This document shows positions 1 through 8,451 of a stretch of 64,000 nucleotides of DNA, piece after piece. The notes below the pieces were generated by a model that saw only the letters and a program-made list of their open reading frames with translations, did not search any database and had not been told where the DNA came from. The DNA comes from Bradyrhizobium sp. SRS-191 (lineage in GTDB: Bacteria > Pseudomonadota > Alphaproteobacteria > Rhizobiales > Xanthobacteraceae): positions 248,001 to 312,000 of the forward strand of contig NZ_JANBVS010000005.1 of the NCBI RefSeq assembly GCF_024586915.1. The letters are read 5' to 3'. Numbering within the stretch: position 1 is the first letter of the stretch; each line of letters opens with the position of its first letter. Made by a program: the position numbers and the translations under genes.

Positions 1-240
1 CTCGTGAGTTCCGAACACCTTCAGCGGGCTGTTCTGGTACTGCGCCGCCTGCGGCCGGCTCGCCACGGTGTCGGCCAGCGCCTCCGCTTCGCGCGCGAGC
101 TGCTCCTTGCGAGCGGCGTCGCGGAACGTGCACCACAACGGCATCGAGCGCTGTCCGGGCCGCTCGACCCGCGCATCCGGATCGAGCCCGGATTCGATAG
201 CCAGCTTTCGCGCACGGTCTTTGTAGGGATCGGCTCGCAT
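1..240 (-). CDS. Hypothetical protein, N-terminal part (runs off left edge)
   Basis: An open leftward frame begins with ATG at 240 and is still open at base 1, so only the first 80 residues are visible. A strong ribosome-binding site (AGAGAGGAGG) sits 5-6 bases before the ATG, which fixes the start. The protein opens MRADPYKDRARKLAIESGLDP and is hydrophilic, rich in Arg, Ala and Gln, with no membrane segment. I do not recognise a family. The good RBS and codon use support a real gene; the function is unknown. Confidence 0.7.
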   Translation of the reverse strand, partial: MRADPYKDRARKLAIESGLDPDARVERPGQRSMPLWCTFRDAARKEQLAREAEALADTVASRPQAAQYQNSPLKVFGTHE

Positions 241-443
241 CGGATCCTCCTCTCTTGCTCGCATGCAGGACACGGAGCAGCCACACGGCGTCTCCATGGT
301 CGACGTTCGCGCGAATGGTCGCGCGAGCGGATGGTGCAGGCCAGGAGGTGGATCTGAGTTGAGGGGCTCTCCGCAACGGGAGCCCGGGCTCGGGAAGATC
401 GTCGCTCTGGCCGGAACGGCAGAGGGACGATCCCGCTGCCGCG

Positions 444-575
444 TTAGGCTATCAGTCTGGTATTGACGGGTAGCGCGTTGGCTGCGGAGACCGCCGGCAC
501 GCGCAGGACGAGCTCACGGCGCCGCGATTGCGGCAGCGCGCTGTCCTTGATGTGGCGTGGCGTCGGATACGACAT
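444..575 (-). CDS. Candidate small basic protein (43 aa)
   Basis: A short leftward frame runs from ATG at 575 to a TAA at 444. It encodes MSYPTPRHIKDSALPQSRRR and continues to 43 residues, mostly polar and basic at the N-terminus. A GAGAG stretch about 4 bases upstream could be a ribosome-binding site. Most third positions are G or C, as in neighbouring genes. There is no recognisable domain and no partner gene, so this is a candidate only. Confidence 0.3.
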   Translation of the reverse strand: MSYPTPRHIKDSALPQSRRRELVLRVPAVSAANALPVNTRLIA

Positions 576-727
576 GGGTCTCTCGCTGCGGATCATCCGC
601 ATGTAAGTTGGCGCGTGCAGATACAGGGGGTTTTTGGATTTGTAAAGTGACGGCGCGAGACAATCGCTCGAATTCGTCACGATGCGGCTTAGATCGAACT
701 CATCACTCGGACTCATACTCCCGAGCC

Positions 728-862
728 GTAGGGTGGGCAAAGGCACAGCCGCTCTCTGTCCACGATCGAGACCGCAAAGGCGCCGTGCCCATCGTCTTGC
801 CGCGCAATCTGCGCCCCGATGGTGGGCACGCGCCGCCGTTGGCGTCGCTTTGCCCACCCTAC
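728..862. repeat. Dispersed repeat with GTAGGGTGGGC inverted ends (copy 1)
   Basis: The element begins GTAGGGTGGGCAAAGGC (728-744) and ends GCTTTGCCCACCCTAC (847-862), so its ends are inverted repeats of about 16 bases. Inside are segments reading GCGCCGTGCCCATC and GATGGTGGGCACG, also complementary to each other. Related sequences occur at 9031-9100 (partial) and 61483-61642. No protein is encoded; it looks like a small non-autonomous dispersed repeat. Confidence 0.75.
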
Positions 863-900
863 GCACCTACGCCCTTCGATTCGACCTAATACAAACAAAC

Positions 901-926
901 GAAAGGCCGCCCGTGGGCGGCCTTTC
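901..926 (-). terminator. Rho-independent terminator of the slipin gene
   Basis: A perfect 12-bp stem GAAAGGCCGCCC / GGGCGGCCTTTC with a 2-base GT centre lies 25 bases past the slipin stop. Read leftward it is followed by GTTTGTTTGT, a T-rich tail, as expected for intrinsic termination of the leftward slipin transcript. Confidence 0.85.
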
Positions 927-950
927 TCATTAGTCGTACGGCTCTGCAGC

Positions 951-2102
951 TCACGCTGCATCCGGCGCCTTCAGCCGCACCAGCCTTGTCAGCAGCGCAT
1001 CGAGGCCTGCGCCGTCGCCGGCGTGCAGGTCGATGCGGCCGACCTTCTCGACCAGGCGCTCCAGCGACTCCAGCTCCTTGAGCCGCAGCAGCAGCGGGTT
1101 CTCCTCCATCAACTTCGCGGTGTTCAGGAGCGAGCGCGTCGCCGCGGTCTCCTCCTGGCGACGGATCAGGTTGGCCTTGGCCAGCCGCTCCGCCTCCACC
1201 ACCTTGTTGACGAGCTCGCGGATCTCGCCGGGCAGGATCACGTCCTTCACGCCGAGCTCCGTCACCTCCACGCCCGATCCGTCGAGCCGCGCGCGCACGT
1301 AGTCGCGCAGCTCGGCATCGAGCGACGCCTTCGCCGCCAGCACCTCGTCGAGCGTGCGTGACGCCACCGCCTCACGGATCGCAAACTGCACCAACCGATA
1401 CAGCCACGCGTCCACGTCGGGTGTGGTCGCCACCACAGCCTCCGCATCGACGATCCGCCGGAACGCCGTCAAGGTCACCCGCAGCGCGATGCGATCCTTG
1501 GTCAGCATCTCCTGCGCGGTGATCTCGAGCGCCGTCGGCCGGAGGTCGAGGCGCTTGACCTCGATCTTGCGACCGACCGCCCAGAAGGCGTGCCGGCCGG
1601 GCACGAGCCGCTCCGCCAGCTTACCGTCGACGTGCAGCAGACCGGCCTCGTGGTTCTCGACCACGACCTCGGTCACGATGCCCGGCCGGTTGCGCTCGAT
1701 CATCGCCAGATGCCGCGCGCTCACGCGCACGTCGTCGGTGATGTCGATCCGCTCGACCTCGATCGCTGTGGCAACCTTCCAGTAGACGCGGCTCTGCCAG
1801 GGCGTGAGCAGATGCGTCGGACGGCCATCGAGGCTGACGATCGCGATCTCGTTGGCGCCGGTCTCCACCGCCTCGAACAGCTCGGCGGCGAGATCGGGCC
1901 GCGCCGCCTTCAGCACGGCGTAACGGTCGGCCGGGTATTCGGCCTTCACCACGTCGAACAGCTGCACCGTCAGCCGGTGCAACGGATCGAGCAGCGCATG
2001 ACGGCCAGGGCCGAGCGCGCGCACGAGCCGGCCATCACGCCAGACCAGCGCCCGCTCCCCATCCGCAACCGTCACGGTCTTCGTCATGACATGCCAGCTC
2101 AT
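951..2102 (-). CDS. Slipin / SPFH-domain (stomatin-prohibitin) family protein
   Basis: The 383-residue product has the SPFH layout: an N-terminal beta-rich part (about 1-120, including ALVWRDGRLVRALGPGRH), a core SPFH domain (roughly 130-290, with VEVTELGVKDVILPGEI) and a helical C-terminal part (LVNKVVEAERLAKANLIRR) that in this family oligomerises. SPFH proteins scaffold membrane microdomains and often regulate proteases, but I see no NfeD or FtsH-type partner beside it. The frame is open upstream to 2399, but ATG at 2102 is preceded by GGAAGGAG at good distance and starts the homologous part (MSWHVMTKTV). An intrinsic terminator follows. Confidence 0.85.
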   Translation of the reverse strand: MSWHVMTKTVTVADGERALVWRDGRLVRALGPGRHALLDPLHRLTVQLFDVVKAEYPADRYAVLKAARPDLAAELFEAVETGANEIAIVSLDGRPTHLLTPWQSRVYWKVATAIEVERIDITDDVRVSARHLAMIERNRPGIVTEVVVENHEAGLLHVDGKLAERLVPGRHAFWAVGRKIEVKRLDLRPTALEITAQEMLTKDRIALRVTLTAFRRIVDAEAVVATTPDVDAWLYRLVQFAIREAVASRTLDEVLAAKASLDAELRDYVRARLDGSGVEVTELGVKDVILPGEIRELVNKVVEAERLAKANLIRRQEETAATRSLLNTAKLMEENPLLLRLKELESLERLVEKVGRIDLHAGDGAGLDALLTRLVRLKAPDAA

Positions 2103-2470
2103 GGCATTCTCCTTCCTGCAAGGCCCCGCCTCGTGCCGGGCCCTGCGCCGTTGGCTGCCGGCCTGCACCGGCAGCGATCTGAAATTCAAAGGACGTGAGG
2201 ACCGGACGGCGCTTCCTGCGTGAACCGAGCGGGCCGTGGCTTGAGCGTCGGATGACGGCGGGCGCACGCGCGCGCGACCCCGCTTGCGCGGGAGACGTCG
2301 CTGCGCAGCCTTCCCAGCCTCACCCGGCGCGGTATCCACCGCGGCACAGAGCCGGTCCTGCAGTGTCCTGATCTGGTCGAACTGCCCTTTCGGGCACAAC
2401 GGCCGGACCGCGACTGAAGCGCGCGCCCGGTCCTCGTCAGAGGCACATAGCTTTGCTAGCTATTCCGAAG

Positions 2471-2543
2471 CGCTGGAGCGGGAGTCGAACCCGCGACACG
2501 ATGATTCATGGTCATCTGCTCTAACCAACTGAGCTATCCTTTG
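2471..2543 (-). tRNA. Degenerate tRNA-like sequence 1 (probable pseudo-tRNA)
   Basis: Read leftward from 2543, 73 bases fold as a near-complete tRNA. The D stem GCTC/GAGC, the anticodon stem GATGA/TCATC and the T arm GCGGG-TTCGACT-CCCGC are perfect. The variable region GTGTC resembles elongator tRNA-Met. The acceptor stem is poor: three of seven pairs fail (CAAAGGA against TCCAGCG) and no CCA is encoded. The anticodon loop reads CCATGAA, with C instead of T at position 33, so the anticodon would be ATG, or CAT if shifted by one. I judge it a decayed tRNA or tRNA-like relic, not a functional gene. Confidence 0.45.
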
Positions 2544-2610
2544 TGTGTCGATCGGATTCGAACCGATCCCCTCGGGCCCTCACCCGATGCTCACCATGAG
2601 CTTCGACGCG
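2544..2610 (-). pseudogene. Degenerate tRNA-like sequence 2, abutting the first
   Basis: Leftward from 2610, 67 bases fold as a shortened tRNA-like form. The acceptor is CGCGTCG against CGACACA (5 of 7 pairs), the D stem GCTC/GAGC has a short 5-base loop, the anticodon stem is TCGGG/CCCGA with a 6-base loop TGAGGG, and the T arm is ATCGG-TTCGAAT-CCGAT. Its last base touches the first base of the next tRNA-like sequence with no spacer. The short D loop and six-base anticodon loop argue against normal function. Confidence 0.35.
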
Positions 2611-2801
2611 CATCCTCACTTCAGCGGAATACGCCACCGGAGACCGGCGCGCACCAGTCGGGATCTCAACGAGCCCGAACCCGCGGCCAAAGCGAAGGGT
2701 CGTCTACGTAGATCAACTCATACACCGACGCAAGTGTTAGTTCGTAGCTACGTTGATTATTCCAACTCGTTTGATCATGACGGTCACAACTGACTCCACC
2801 T

Positions 2802-2841
2802 CGTCATTCCGAGGCGCGCGCAGCGCGGGCCAGGAATGACG
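2802..2841. repeat. Small palindromic repeat, CGTCATTCC family
   Basis: CGTCATTCC (2802-2810) and GGAATGACG (2833-2841) are perfectly complementary ends of a 40-base palindromic unit with a G/C-rich centre. The same ends bound the larger element at 30715-30810, and a half copy (GGGAATGACGGG) lies near 26810. It is a dispersed intergenic palindrome with no coding capacity. Confidence 0.7.
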
Positions 2842-2880
2842 GTTGGATCGATACAGCACGCAGGCCTCAGAGACTTCGAC

Positions 2881-2911
2881 TCACGCCGGCGCCCAACAGG
2901 CGCCGGCGTGA
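2881..2911 (-). terminator. Hairpin terminator of the HNH gene
   Basis: A perfect 13-bp stem TCACGCCGGCGCC / GGCGCCGGCGTGA encloses the loop CAACA, 25 bases past the HNH stop codon. The T-tract is weak on the leftward strand, but the stem is very stable and well placed. Confidence 0.65.
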
Positions 2912-2935
2912 GATCTCCCGGCTAGGCGGCCCTCA

Positions 2936-3472
2936 TCACCGCTCCAACTCCACATCCCAGTAAAGATAATCCTGCCACGTTTCGTGCAGGAATCTCGGCG
3001 GGAACAGGCGTTGCGCGGCCATCAGTTCGTGCCGCGTGGGCTCGAACGGCGGCCGCAGCGGCCTGAGGTAGCGCCGGTCCTTGCGCGCGTTGCAGGGACT
3101 GCAGGCCGCGACGATGTTGATCCACGACGTCTCGCCGCCATCGGCTCGCGGCACGACATGATCGAATGTCAGCTCGCCATGCAGATAGCGGCCGCCGCAA
3201 TACTGACACGTGAAGCGATCGCGCAGGAACACGTTGAAGCGCGTGAACGGCACGCGCATCGCAGGCCTGACGTAGTCGCGCAACGCGATCACCGACGGCA
3301 GCCGCATCGTGACGCTCGGGCTGCGGACAACCCGATCGTACTCCGCGACGACGACATGAGAGCCGCTGACCACGGCCCGGATCGCATCCTCCCAGCTGAC
3401 CACGGACAGCGGGAAATAGCTCAACGGCTGGAAGTCGGCGTTGAGAACCAGCGCGGGATTTGTTGCTGACAT
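2936..3472 (-). CDS. HNH endonuclease family protein
   Basis: The 178-residue protein carries an HNH zinc-finger nuclease domain in its second half. Residues C89-x-x-C92 and C124-x-x-C127 form the zinc ligands, D104-H105 (LTFDHVVPRADGG) holds the catalytic His, and N119 with the N128-A-R-K segment completes the fold. The N-terminal 80 residues (VLNADFQPLSYFPLSVVSWEDA) are the conserved lead-in of this bacterial HNH family. A GTG precedes the ATG, but the AGGAGG site is 6 bases from ATG 3472, which I prefer. The 82-residue gene lies 30 bases upstream in the same direction. Its biological target is unknown. Confidence 0.88.
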   Translation of the reverse strand: MSATNPALVLNADFQPLSYFPLSVVSWEDAIRAVVSGSHVVVAEYDRVVRSPSVTMRLPSVIALRDYVRPAMRVPFTRFNVFLRDRFTCQYCGGRYLHGELTFDHVVPRADGGETSWINIVAACSPCNARKDRRYLRPLRPPFEPTRHELMAAQRLFPPRFLHETWQDYLYWDVELER

Positions 3473-3502
3473 CACTGGCCTCCTTTCTCGACACTGGCCG
3501 GC

Positions 3503-3751
3503 TCATTGATGCTGATGTCCTGCGGGACAGCCGATGTCGCTTCGCGCGTCCACAGCCGAACCACCATCAATGTAATTGAGATAAATCTGCTGCGCGGCCG
3601 CCTCGCTGACGCCGCGGCACGTCCTGACGATGCGCACGAAGGCAAGCGCCACCGGCGAGGACAGGGCTCGCACGTGGTCACAAATCTCGGGATCTTGTCT
3701 CGAGTCTTGCTTCGAGTCTTGCTTGGAATCTTGGCTCGTCATGCGGGTCAT
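3503..3751 (-). CDS. Small hypothetical protein, 82 aa
   Basis: ATG at 3751 follows GGAGGGT at 6 bases. The protein begins with a polar repeat-like stretch (SQDSKQDSKQDSRQD, residues 6-20) and continues with a compact helical region (VALAFVRIVRTCRGVSEAAA). It is probably co-transcribed with the HNH gene 30 bases downstream. I do not recognise a family. The DNA of the SQDSK repeat is itself a short imperfect tandem repeat of about 12 bases. Confidence 0.65.
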   Translation of the reverse strand: MTRMTSQDSKQDSKQDSRQDPEICDHVRALSSPVALAFVRIVRTCRGVSEAAAQQIYLNYIDGGSAVDARSDIGCPAGHQHQ

Positions 3752-4187
3752 CGGACCCTCCGCTCGATGTGCGGAGGGTGGGATCCCGCCGCGGACTACA
3801 TTTTTGCTGGAATTTGAAGTCCCGGTCCGGCCGGGAACAGTGCGAGAGTGTCACGACCCTGACAGGCGACGCCCATGCCAAAAGACATGCCGAACCAGCC
3901 GCGCGACCAGGTGAATGGCCGTTCGTTGGCGGGGGCGTTCGCGAGATGTGAGCTTAGGCTCAACACGGTCGTGGTCCTCAAGGGAGCGCCTGACAGCGGC
4001 GGTCCGTTTTCGATGGGGCAGAGCTATGCGCAGATTTCGACGTATCCGTCAAGGCTATCGGGCTCAGGCGAGACGACCGCCGTTGCGAGCGGAGATTGTT
4101 GGGGTCCGTCGTAGTACCGCTGCCACACCTTGCTGATGAGTTCTCCGGCGCCGTCTCGCGCGCGATCACGACGACGCAGGTCTCTCA
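3752..4187. other. Intergenic region, no supported gene
   Basis: This 436-base gap lies between the 82-residue gene and the tail of paoC, both leftward. It must contain the promoter of the small gene. A rightward open frame at 3875-4114 has weak signals and I rejected it. No hairpin with a T-tract is evident downstream of paoC. Confidence 0.5.
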
Positions 4188-6407
4188 TCAGGCCACCTCG
4201 GGCAGCCCGCCGATCAGCTTGTCGAGCGTGACCGGATAGTTTCTCACGCGAATGCCGGTCGCGTTGTAGACGGCGTTGGCCACGGCTGCACCGACACCGC
4301 AGATGCCGAGCTCCGCCACGCCCTTCGCTTTCATCGGCGAGGACATCGGATCGGTCTCATCGAGGAAGATGACATCCTGGTGCGGAATGTCGGCATGGAC
4401 AGGGACTTCGTAGCTGGCGAGATCATGATTGACGAAGAAGCCGTAGCGGCGGTCGACCGCGAGCTCCTCCATCAGCGCAGCGCCAACCCCCATCGTCATG
4501 GCGCCGATCACCTGGCTGCGTGCCGTCTTCGGATTGAGAATGCGCCCGGCGGCGCAGACGGCCAGCATACGTCGCACCCGGACCTCGGCCGTCGCCGCAT
4601 CGACCGCAACCTCGACGAAATGGGCCGCGAACGTCGACTGCTGATGCGTCTTGGCGAGATCGCCGTATTCAATCGCATCCTCAGCCACGAGGCCGCCAGC
4701 AGCGGCCGCCTGGATCAGCGGAGCACTGCGGTTGCCGGCGCGGACCTCGCCGTCGGCGAACACGATCTCCGATGAGTTGAAGCCCAGTCGTGCCGCCGCC
4801 GCCTCGCGCAACTTGATGCAGGCGGCATAGACGCCGGCCGTCGAGTTGTTGCCGCCCCACTGCCCGCCCGAACCCGCGGACGCCGGGAAGTCGGAATCGC
4901 CAAGCTTCACCACCACCCGCTCGACCGGCACGCCCATCATCTCCGCTGCCGTCTGGGCAATGATGGTATAGCTGCCGGTACCGATATCGGTCATGTCCGT
5001 CTCGACCGTCACGATGCCGTCGGGCCCGAGCCGCACGCGGGCCGCTGACTTCTGGAGCAAATTGTTGCGGAATCCGGCCGCCATGCCCATGCCGACCAGC
5101 CATCGCCCGTCGCGGACCTGCGCAGGCCGCGCGACCCGCCTGCTCCAACCGAAGCGCTCCGCGCCGAGTTGCAGGCAGCCGATGAGGTTGCGATGTGAGA
5201 ACGGCCGCTCCGCATTCTGCGGATCGACCTGGGTGTCGTTGCGGATGCGGAATACGACCGGGTCGAGGCCGAGCTTCTCGGCGGCCTCATCCATCGCGAT
5301 TTCCAGCGCCATCATGCCCGGCGCCTCGCCGGGCGCACGCATGGCGTTGCCCTCGGGAAGATCGAGCTCGGCGAGCTTCATCGCGGTCATCCGGTTGGCG
5401 CCCGCGTACAGCAGCTTGGTCTGGTCGACCGCCGTTTCGGGCCGCCCGCCGGGGAGATTGCCGGACGTGCTCTCATGCGCGATCGCGGTGATCTTGCCGT
5501 CAGCCGTCGCGCCGATCCGGATCCGCTGGATGGTTGCGGGACGGTGCGTCGTGTTGTTGATCACCAGCGGCCGCGCCAGCGCGACCTTCACCGGTCGCTT
5601 CGCGGCGCGCGCGCCGAGTGCGGCAAGCACGGCATCGGCGCGAATGAACAGCTTGCCACCGAAGCCGCCGCCGATATAGGGCGAGTCCAGCCGCACATTC
5701 TCGGGCCGCAGACCGAAAATCTTGGCGATGCTGCCCTTCCCCCAATTGATCATCTGGTTCGAGGTCCAGATCGTCAGCCTGTCGCCGTCCCAGGCCGCGA
5801 TGCTGGCATGCGGCTCCATCATCGCGTGGCTCTCGTCGGGCGTCGTGTAGATCGCATCGAGCTTGACCGGTGCAGCCGCGAACGCGCCGTCGAAGTCGCC
5901 GACACCGTTCACGGGTTTCGCGCCACTGCCCTCGCCGCTGTCACCACCGGCCGGTGGCGCGTTGCCGGCAGCGGCGCCGAGATCGAATCTGCCTTCCTGC
6001 TTTTGATAGTCGACCTCGATCAGCGCCGCGGCCGCGCGCGCCTGCTCGAAACTCTCGGCCACCACCAACGCGATCGCCTGGTGATAGTGCTGGATCTCGG
6101 GCCCGCCGAACAGCGATGCCGTGTTCATCCGCCCGAGCTCGAGCCGATCCATGTCGAGCGTGCTGACGATGGCGATCACGCCGGGCGCCGCCTTGGCACG
6201 TGTCAGATCCATCGCCCTGACCCTTCCCTTGGCGATGCCGGCGCCGAGCACGTAGCCGTAGGCCTGGTTGGGGGCCACGTCGTGACGCTCATAGGCATAG
6301 GGCGCGGTCCCCGAGACCTTGAAGCGGCCGTCGATGCGATCGGTGGGCTGCCCCACGACCTTCCGCTCATCGATCGGATTTGTCGTCGCGGGCGTGTCGA
6401 ATTTCAT
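4188..6407 (-). CDS. paoC: Aldehyde oxidase / xanthine dehydrogenase family molybdopterin-binding subunit (PaoC-like)
   Basis: This 739-residue subunit binds the molybdenum cofactor and carries out hydroxylation of aldehydes to acids. It shows the two-part Ald_Xan_dh layout: an N-terminal domain (about 20-140) and a large Moco domain with SPYIGGGFGGK, MRAPGEAPGM and the C-terminal KGVAELGICGVG, where the Glu is the expected catalytic base. There is no signal peptide; in PaoABC the small subunit carries the whole complex across the Tat route. It is the last gene of a leftward three-gene operon, 3 bases after paoB. Substrate is inferred from the PaoABC-type arrangement, not proven. Confidence 0.9.
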   Translation of the reverse strand: MKFDTPATTNPIDERKVVGQPTDRIDGRFKVSGTAPYAYERHDVAPNQAYGYVLGAGIAKGRVRAMDLTRAKAAPGVIAIVSTLDMDRLELGRMNTASLFGGPEIQHYHQAIALVVAESFEQARAAAALIEVDYQKQEGRFDLGAAAGNAPPAGGDSGEGSGAKPVNGVGDFDGAFAAAPVKLDAIYTTPDESHAMMEPHASIAAWDGDRLTIWTSNQMINWGKGSIAKIFGLRPENVRLDSPYIGGGFGGKLFIRADAVLAALGARAAKRPVKVALARPLVINNTTHRPATIQRIRIGATADGKITAIAHESTSGNLPGGRPETAVDQTKLLYAGANRMTAMKLAELDLPEGNAMRAPGEAPGMMALEIAMDEAAEKLGLDPVVFRIRNDTQVDPQNAERPFSHRNLIGCLQLGAERFGWSRRVARPAQVRDGRWLVGMGMAAGFRNNLLQKSAARVRLGPDGIVTVETDMTDIGTGSYTIIAQTAAEMMGVPVERVVVKLGDSDFPASAGSGGQWGGNNSTAGVYAACIKLREAAAARLGFNSSEIVFADGEVRAGNRSAPLIQAAAAGGLVAEDAIEYGDLAKTHQQSTFAAHFVEVAVDAATAEVRVRRMLAVCAAGRILNPKTARSQVIGAMTMGVGAALMEELAVDRRYGFFVNHDLASYEVPVHADIPHQDVIFLDETDPMSSPMKAKGVAELGICGVGAAVANAVYNATGIRVRNYPVTLDKLIGGLPEVA

Positions 6408-6410
6408 GGT

Positions 6411-7361
6411 TCAGCCTCGTGCTTCGGCAAGAACCGCACCGAGGGTGCGCTCGGCCAGGCGGATCTTGAAGCTATTGTCATTGGTCGGCCTTGCATCGGC
6501 CAGCAGCCGCGCCATGACCGGCTTTGCGCCCCTGCTCAGCTGCGCATCGGCCTCCGCGATGCGCCACGGCATGTGCGCAACCCCACCCAGCGCCACGCGA
6601 CCGGTGCCGTCGGAATGAACCACCGCGGCAACAGACACGAGAGCGAAGGCGTAGGACGCGCGATCGCGCACCTTGCGATAGATCTGCGCTCCGCCGATCG
6701 GCTTGGGCAATGTCACGGCCGTGATCAGCTCGTCGCCGGCGAGGTTGGTGTCGAGATGCGGCGTTGTGCCCGGCGCGCGGTAGAACTCCGCGATGGGGAT
6801 GCGCCGTGTCGTTCCATCGGGCCTGACCGTTTCGATCTCGGCATCGAGCGCACGCATGGCAACCGCCATGTCGCTCGGATGTGTGGCGATGCAGGCCTCG
6901 CTCGTACCGACCACCGCGAGCTGGCGGGTGTAGCCCCCGATCGCTGCGCAGCCGCTGCCCGGTCTTCGCTTGTTGCAGGGCATGTTGGTGTCATAGAAAT
7001 AAGGGCAACGCGTGCGCTGGAGCAGATTGCCGGCGGTCGTCGCCTTGTTCCGGAGCTGTCCGGAGGCGCCTGCAACGAGCGCACGCGCCAGAAGGCCGTA
7101 GTCACGCCGAATGCGCTCATGCGCGGCAAGATCGGTGTTGCGCACGAGCGCGCCGATCCGCACCCCACCGTCGCCGGTGTCTTCGATCTTGTCGAGCGCC
7201 AAGCCATTGACGTCGATCAGATGCGTCGGCGCTTCGATCTGCAGCTTCATGAGGTCGAGAAGATTGGTCCCGCCTGCGATGAACTTGGCGCCCGGCGTTG
7301 CCGCGACAGCGGCGGCGGCCTTGGCCGGCGACTCCGCGCGCTGATAGGTGAACGGCTTCAT
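6411..7361 (-). CDS. paoB: FAD-binding subunit of periplasmic aldehyde oxidase (PaoB-like)
   Basis: The 316-residue protein has the FAD-binding fold of the xanthine dehydrogenase medium subunit: [15 protein letters not shown] for the pyrophosphate, then [10 protein letters not shown] Cys-rich insertion ([20 protein letters not shown]) matches the extra [4Fe-4S] ligands known in PaoB and absent from ordinary xanthine dehydrogenases. The C-terminal CO-dehydrogenase flavoprotein domain follows. The start is ATG 7361, which overlaps the paoA stop by ATGA and has GGAGAA upstream; the frame is open further upstream inside paoA, but that part is not homologous. Confidence 0.88.
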   Translation of the reverse strand: MKPFTYQRAESPAKAAAAVAATPGAKFIAGGTNLLDLMKLQIEAPTHLIDVNGLALDKIEDTGDGGVRIGALVRNTDLAAHERIRRDYGLLARALVAGASGQLRNKATTAGNLLQRTRCPYFYDTNMPCNKRRPGSGCAAIGGYTRQLAVVGTSEACIATHPSDMAVAMRALDAEIETVRPDGTTRRIPIAEFYRAPGTTPHLDTNLAGDELITAVTLPKPIGGAQIYRKVRDRASYAFALVSVAAVVHSDGTGRVALGGVAHMPWRIAEADAQLSRGAKPVMARLLADARPTNDNSFKIRLAERTLGAVLAEARG

Positions 7362-7999
7362 GCCTTGTTCTCCGCGACTTCGAGGATGGCCTCGGCGATG
7401 TTGGAATAGGCGCCGCAGCGGCAGATGTTGCCGCTCATGCGCTCGCGCAGCTCGTCCCTGGTGAGTTGCGGCGGCTCCGTCAGGCTGGCCGAAACATGGC
7501 TTGGGATGCCGGCCTTGATCTCGTCGAGCACGGCGACCGCCGAGCAGATTTGCCCCGGCGTGCAATAGCCGCATTGGAAACCGTCATGCTTGACGAAGGC
7601 CGTCTGCATCGGCGCGAGATGATCGGGCGAGCCGATCCCCTCGATGGTCGTGATCGCATCGCCCTCATGCATGACCGCAAGCGTCAGGCAGGAATTGATG
7701 CGACGGCCGTCGACATGCACGGTACAGGCGCCGCACTGACCGTGGTCGCACCCCTTCTTGGTTCCGGTCAGCTTGAGATGTTCGCGCAGGACGTCAAGCA
7801 GGGTGGTACGGGTGTCGACCTCGAGTTCCCTGACGCTGCCATTGACGGCGAAGGAGACTTTTGTCGTCGCAGGCGGCACCGCTGCCACGGGCTCTGCTGC
7901 AAAGGCGCCGGGCGAGAACGGTAACGCCATTCCTGCGACCGATACGGCACCGCCGACCATCAGGTCGCGCCGATTCATTCTGAAGGGGGAATTGTCCAT
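7358..7999 (-). CDS. paoA: 2Fe-2S subunit of periplasmic aldehyde oxidase with Tat signal (PaoA-like)
   Basis: The 213-residue subunit passes electrons from the molybdenum site to FAD. A Tat signal ([20 protein letters not shown]) occupies about residues 8-35, ending near AFAAE. The ferredoxin-like 2Fe-2S site [13 protein letters not shown] and the second all-helical 2Fe-2S site (CGYCTPGQ and CRCG) follow. A GTG at 8002 precedes ATG 7999; a GAGGAT site suits either, so the start is uncertain by one codon. It is the first gene of paoABC. No PaoD/XdhC-type insertion chaperone is adjacent; the XdhC genes at 28.4-29.5 kb might serve. Confidence 0.88.
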   Translation of the reverse strand: MDNSPFRMNRRDLMVGGAVSVAGMALPFSPGAFAAEPVAAVPPATTKVSFAVNGSVRELEVDTRTTLLDVLREHLKLTGTKKGCDHGQCGACTVHVDGRRINSCLTLAVMHEGDAITTIEGIGSPDHLAPMQTAFVKHDGFQCGYCTPGQICSAVAVLDEIKAGIPSHVSASLTEPPQLTRDELRERMSGNICRCGAYSNIAEAILEVAENKA

Positions 8000-8451
8000 C
8001 ACGGTTTTCGATCCTCGAGTCGCAGATGCAAACGCGCCCCGGACAGATCGGTTTCGTGGTCGCGCCGACGTGTCTCAGCGAAAGATGCGGCAGACGGCGC
8101 AACCTCCGATCGCGCCTGTTCCCGCGCTGCCTTGATGCCCCGCAGCCTCTGCCCGTCGGGCAAATCAGTTGTGCAATCCGGCCAACACGCAGCGCGCGCT
8201 GCGCCCGAGCCTGCGTGCAAACCTCCGGTGCGGAAAGCCTGTTTTCACGAATGTCGTCAGAGCGATCGCGCCGATCAGCCGCGGGCCGCCAAATCTTCCG
8301 TTTCCAAAAATCGGAAATCGTGTAATCTGGGCCGGTCCCGTCCTCATGAGAGGGGCGACTCGCGATCGTCACGAACGTAGAGGGCGGGATGCGGTGGGCG
8401 TATCGCCTCGCAGCGTGACCTCGGTCATGCCGACGAACGAGACGGTGCGCA

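Larger units (their letters stand above)
241..950. other. Intergenic region with one candidate small ORF, a repeat and a terminator
   Basis: About 700 bases separate the left-edge gene from the slipin gene. They hold a possible 43-residue leftward ORF (444-575), a GTAGGGTGGGC-type repeat (728-862) and a hairpin terminator (901-926). Nothing else convincing is visible; the other open frames here read into the repeat and look like composition artefacts. Confidence 0.6.
2103..2935. other. Intergenic region with tRNA-like pair, small palindrome and terminator
   Basis: This 830-base gap contains two abutting leftward tRNA-like sequences (2471-2610), a CGTCATTCC palindrome (2802-2841) and the terminator of the HNH gene (2881-2911). 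The part from 2103 to 2470 shows no gene with a ribosome-binding site. The part from about 2650 to 2790 is more A/T-rich than the surroundings and shows no feature I can name. Confidence 0.6.

Noticed and set aside
3875..4114. A 79-codon rightward ORF containing LNTVVVLKGAPDSGG
   Set aside because: The segment slightly recalls NAD(P)H-hydrate dehydratase, but the rest does not match, no ribosome-binding site is present, and third positions are not biased. It may be a chance frame.
5475..7409. A 644-codon rightward frame
   Set aside because: Fully antisense to paoC and paoB; composition typical of a shadow frame.
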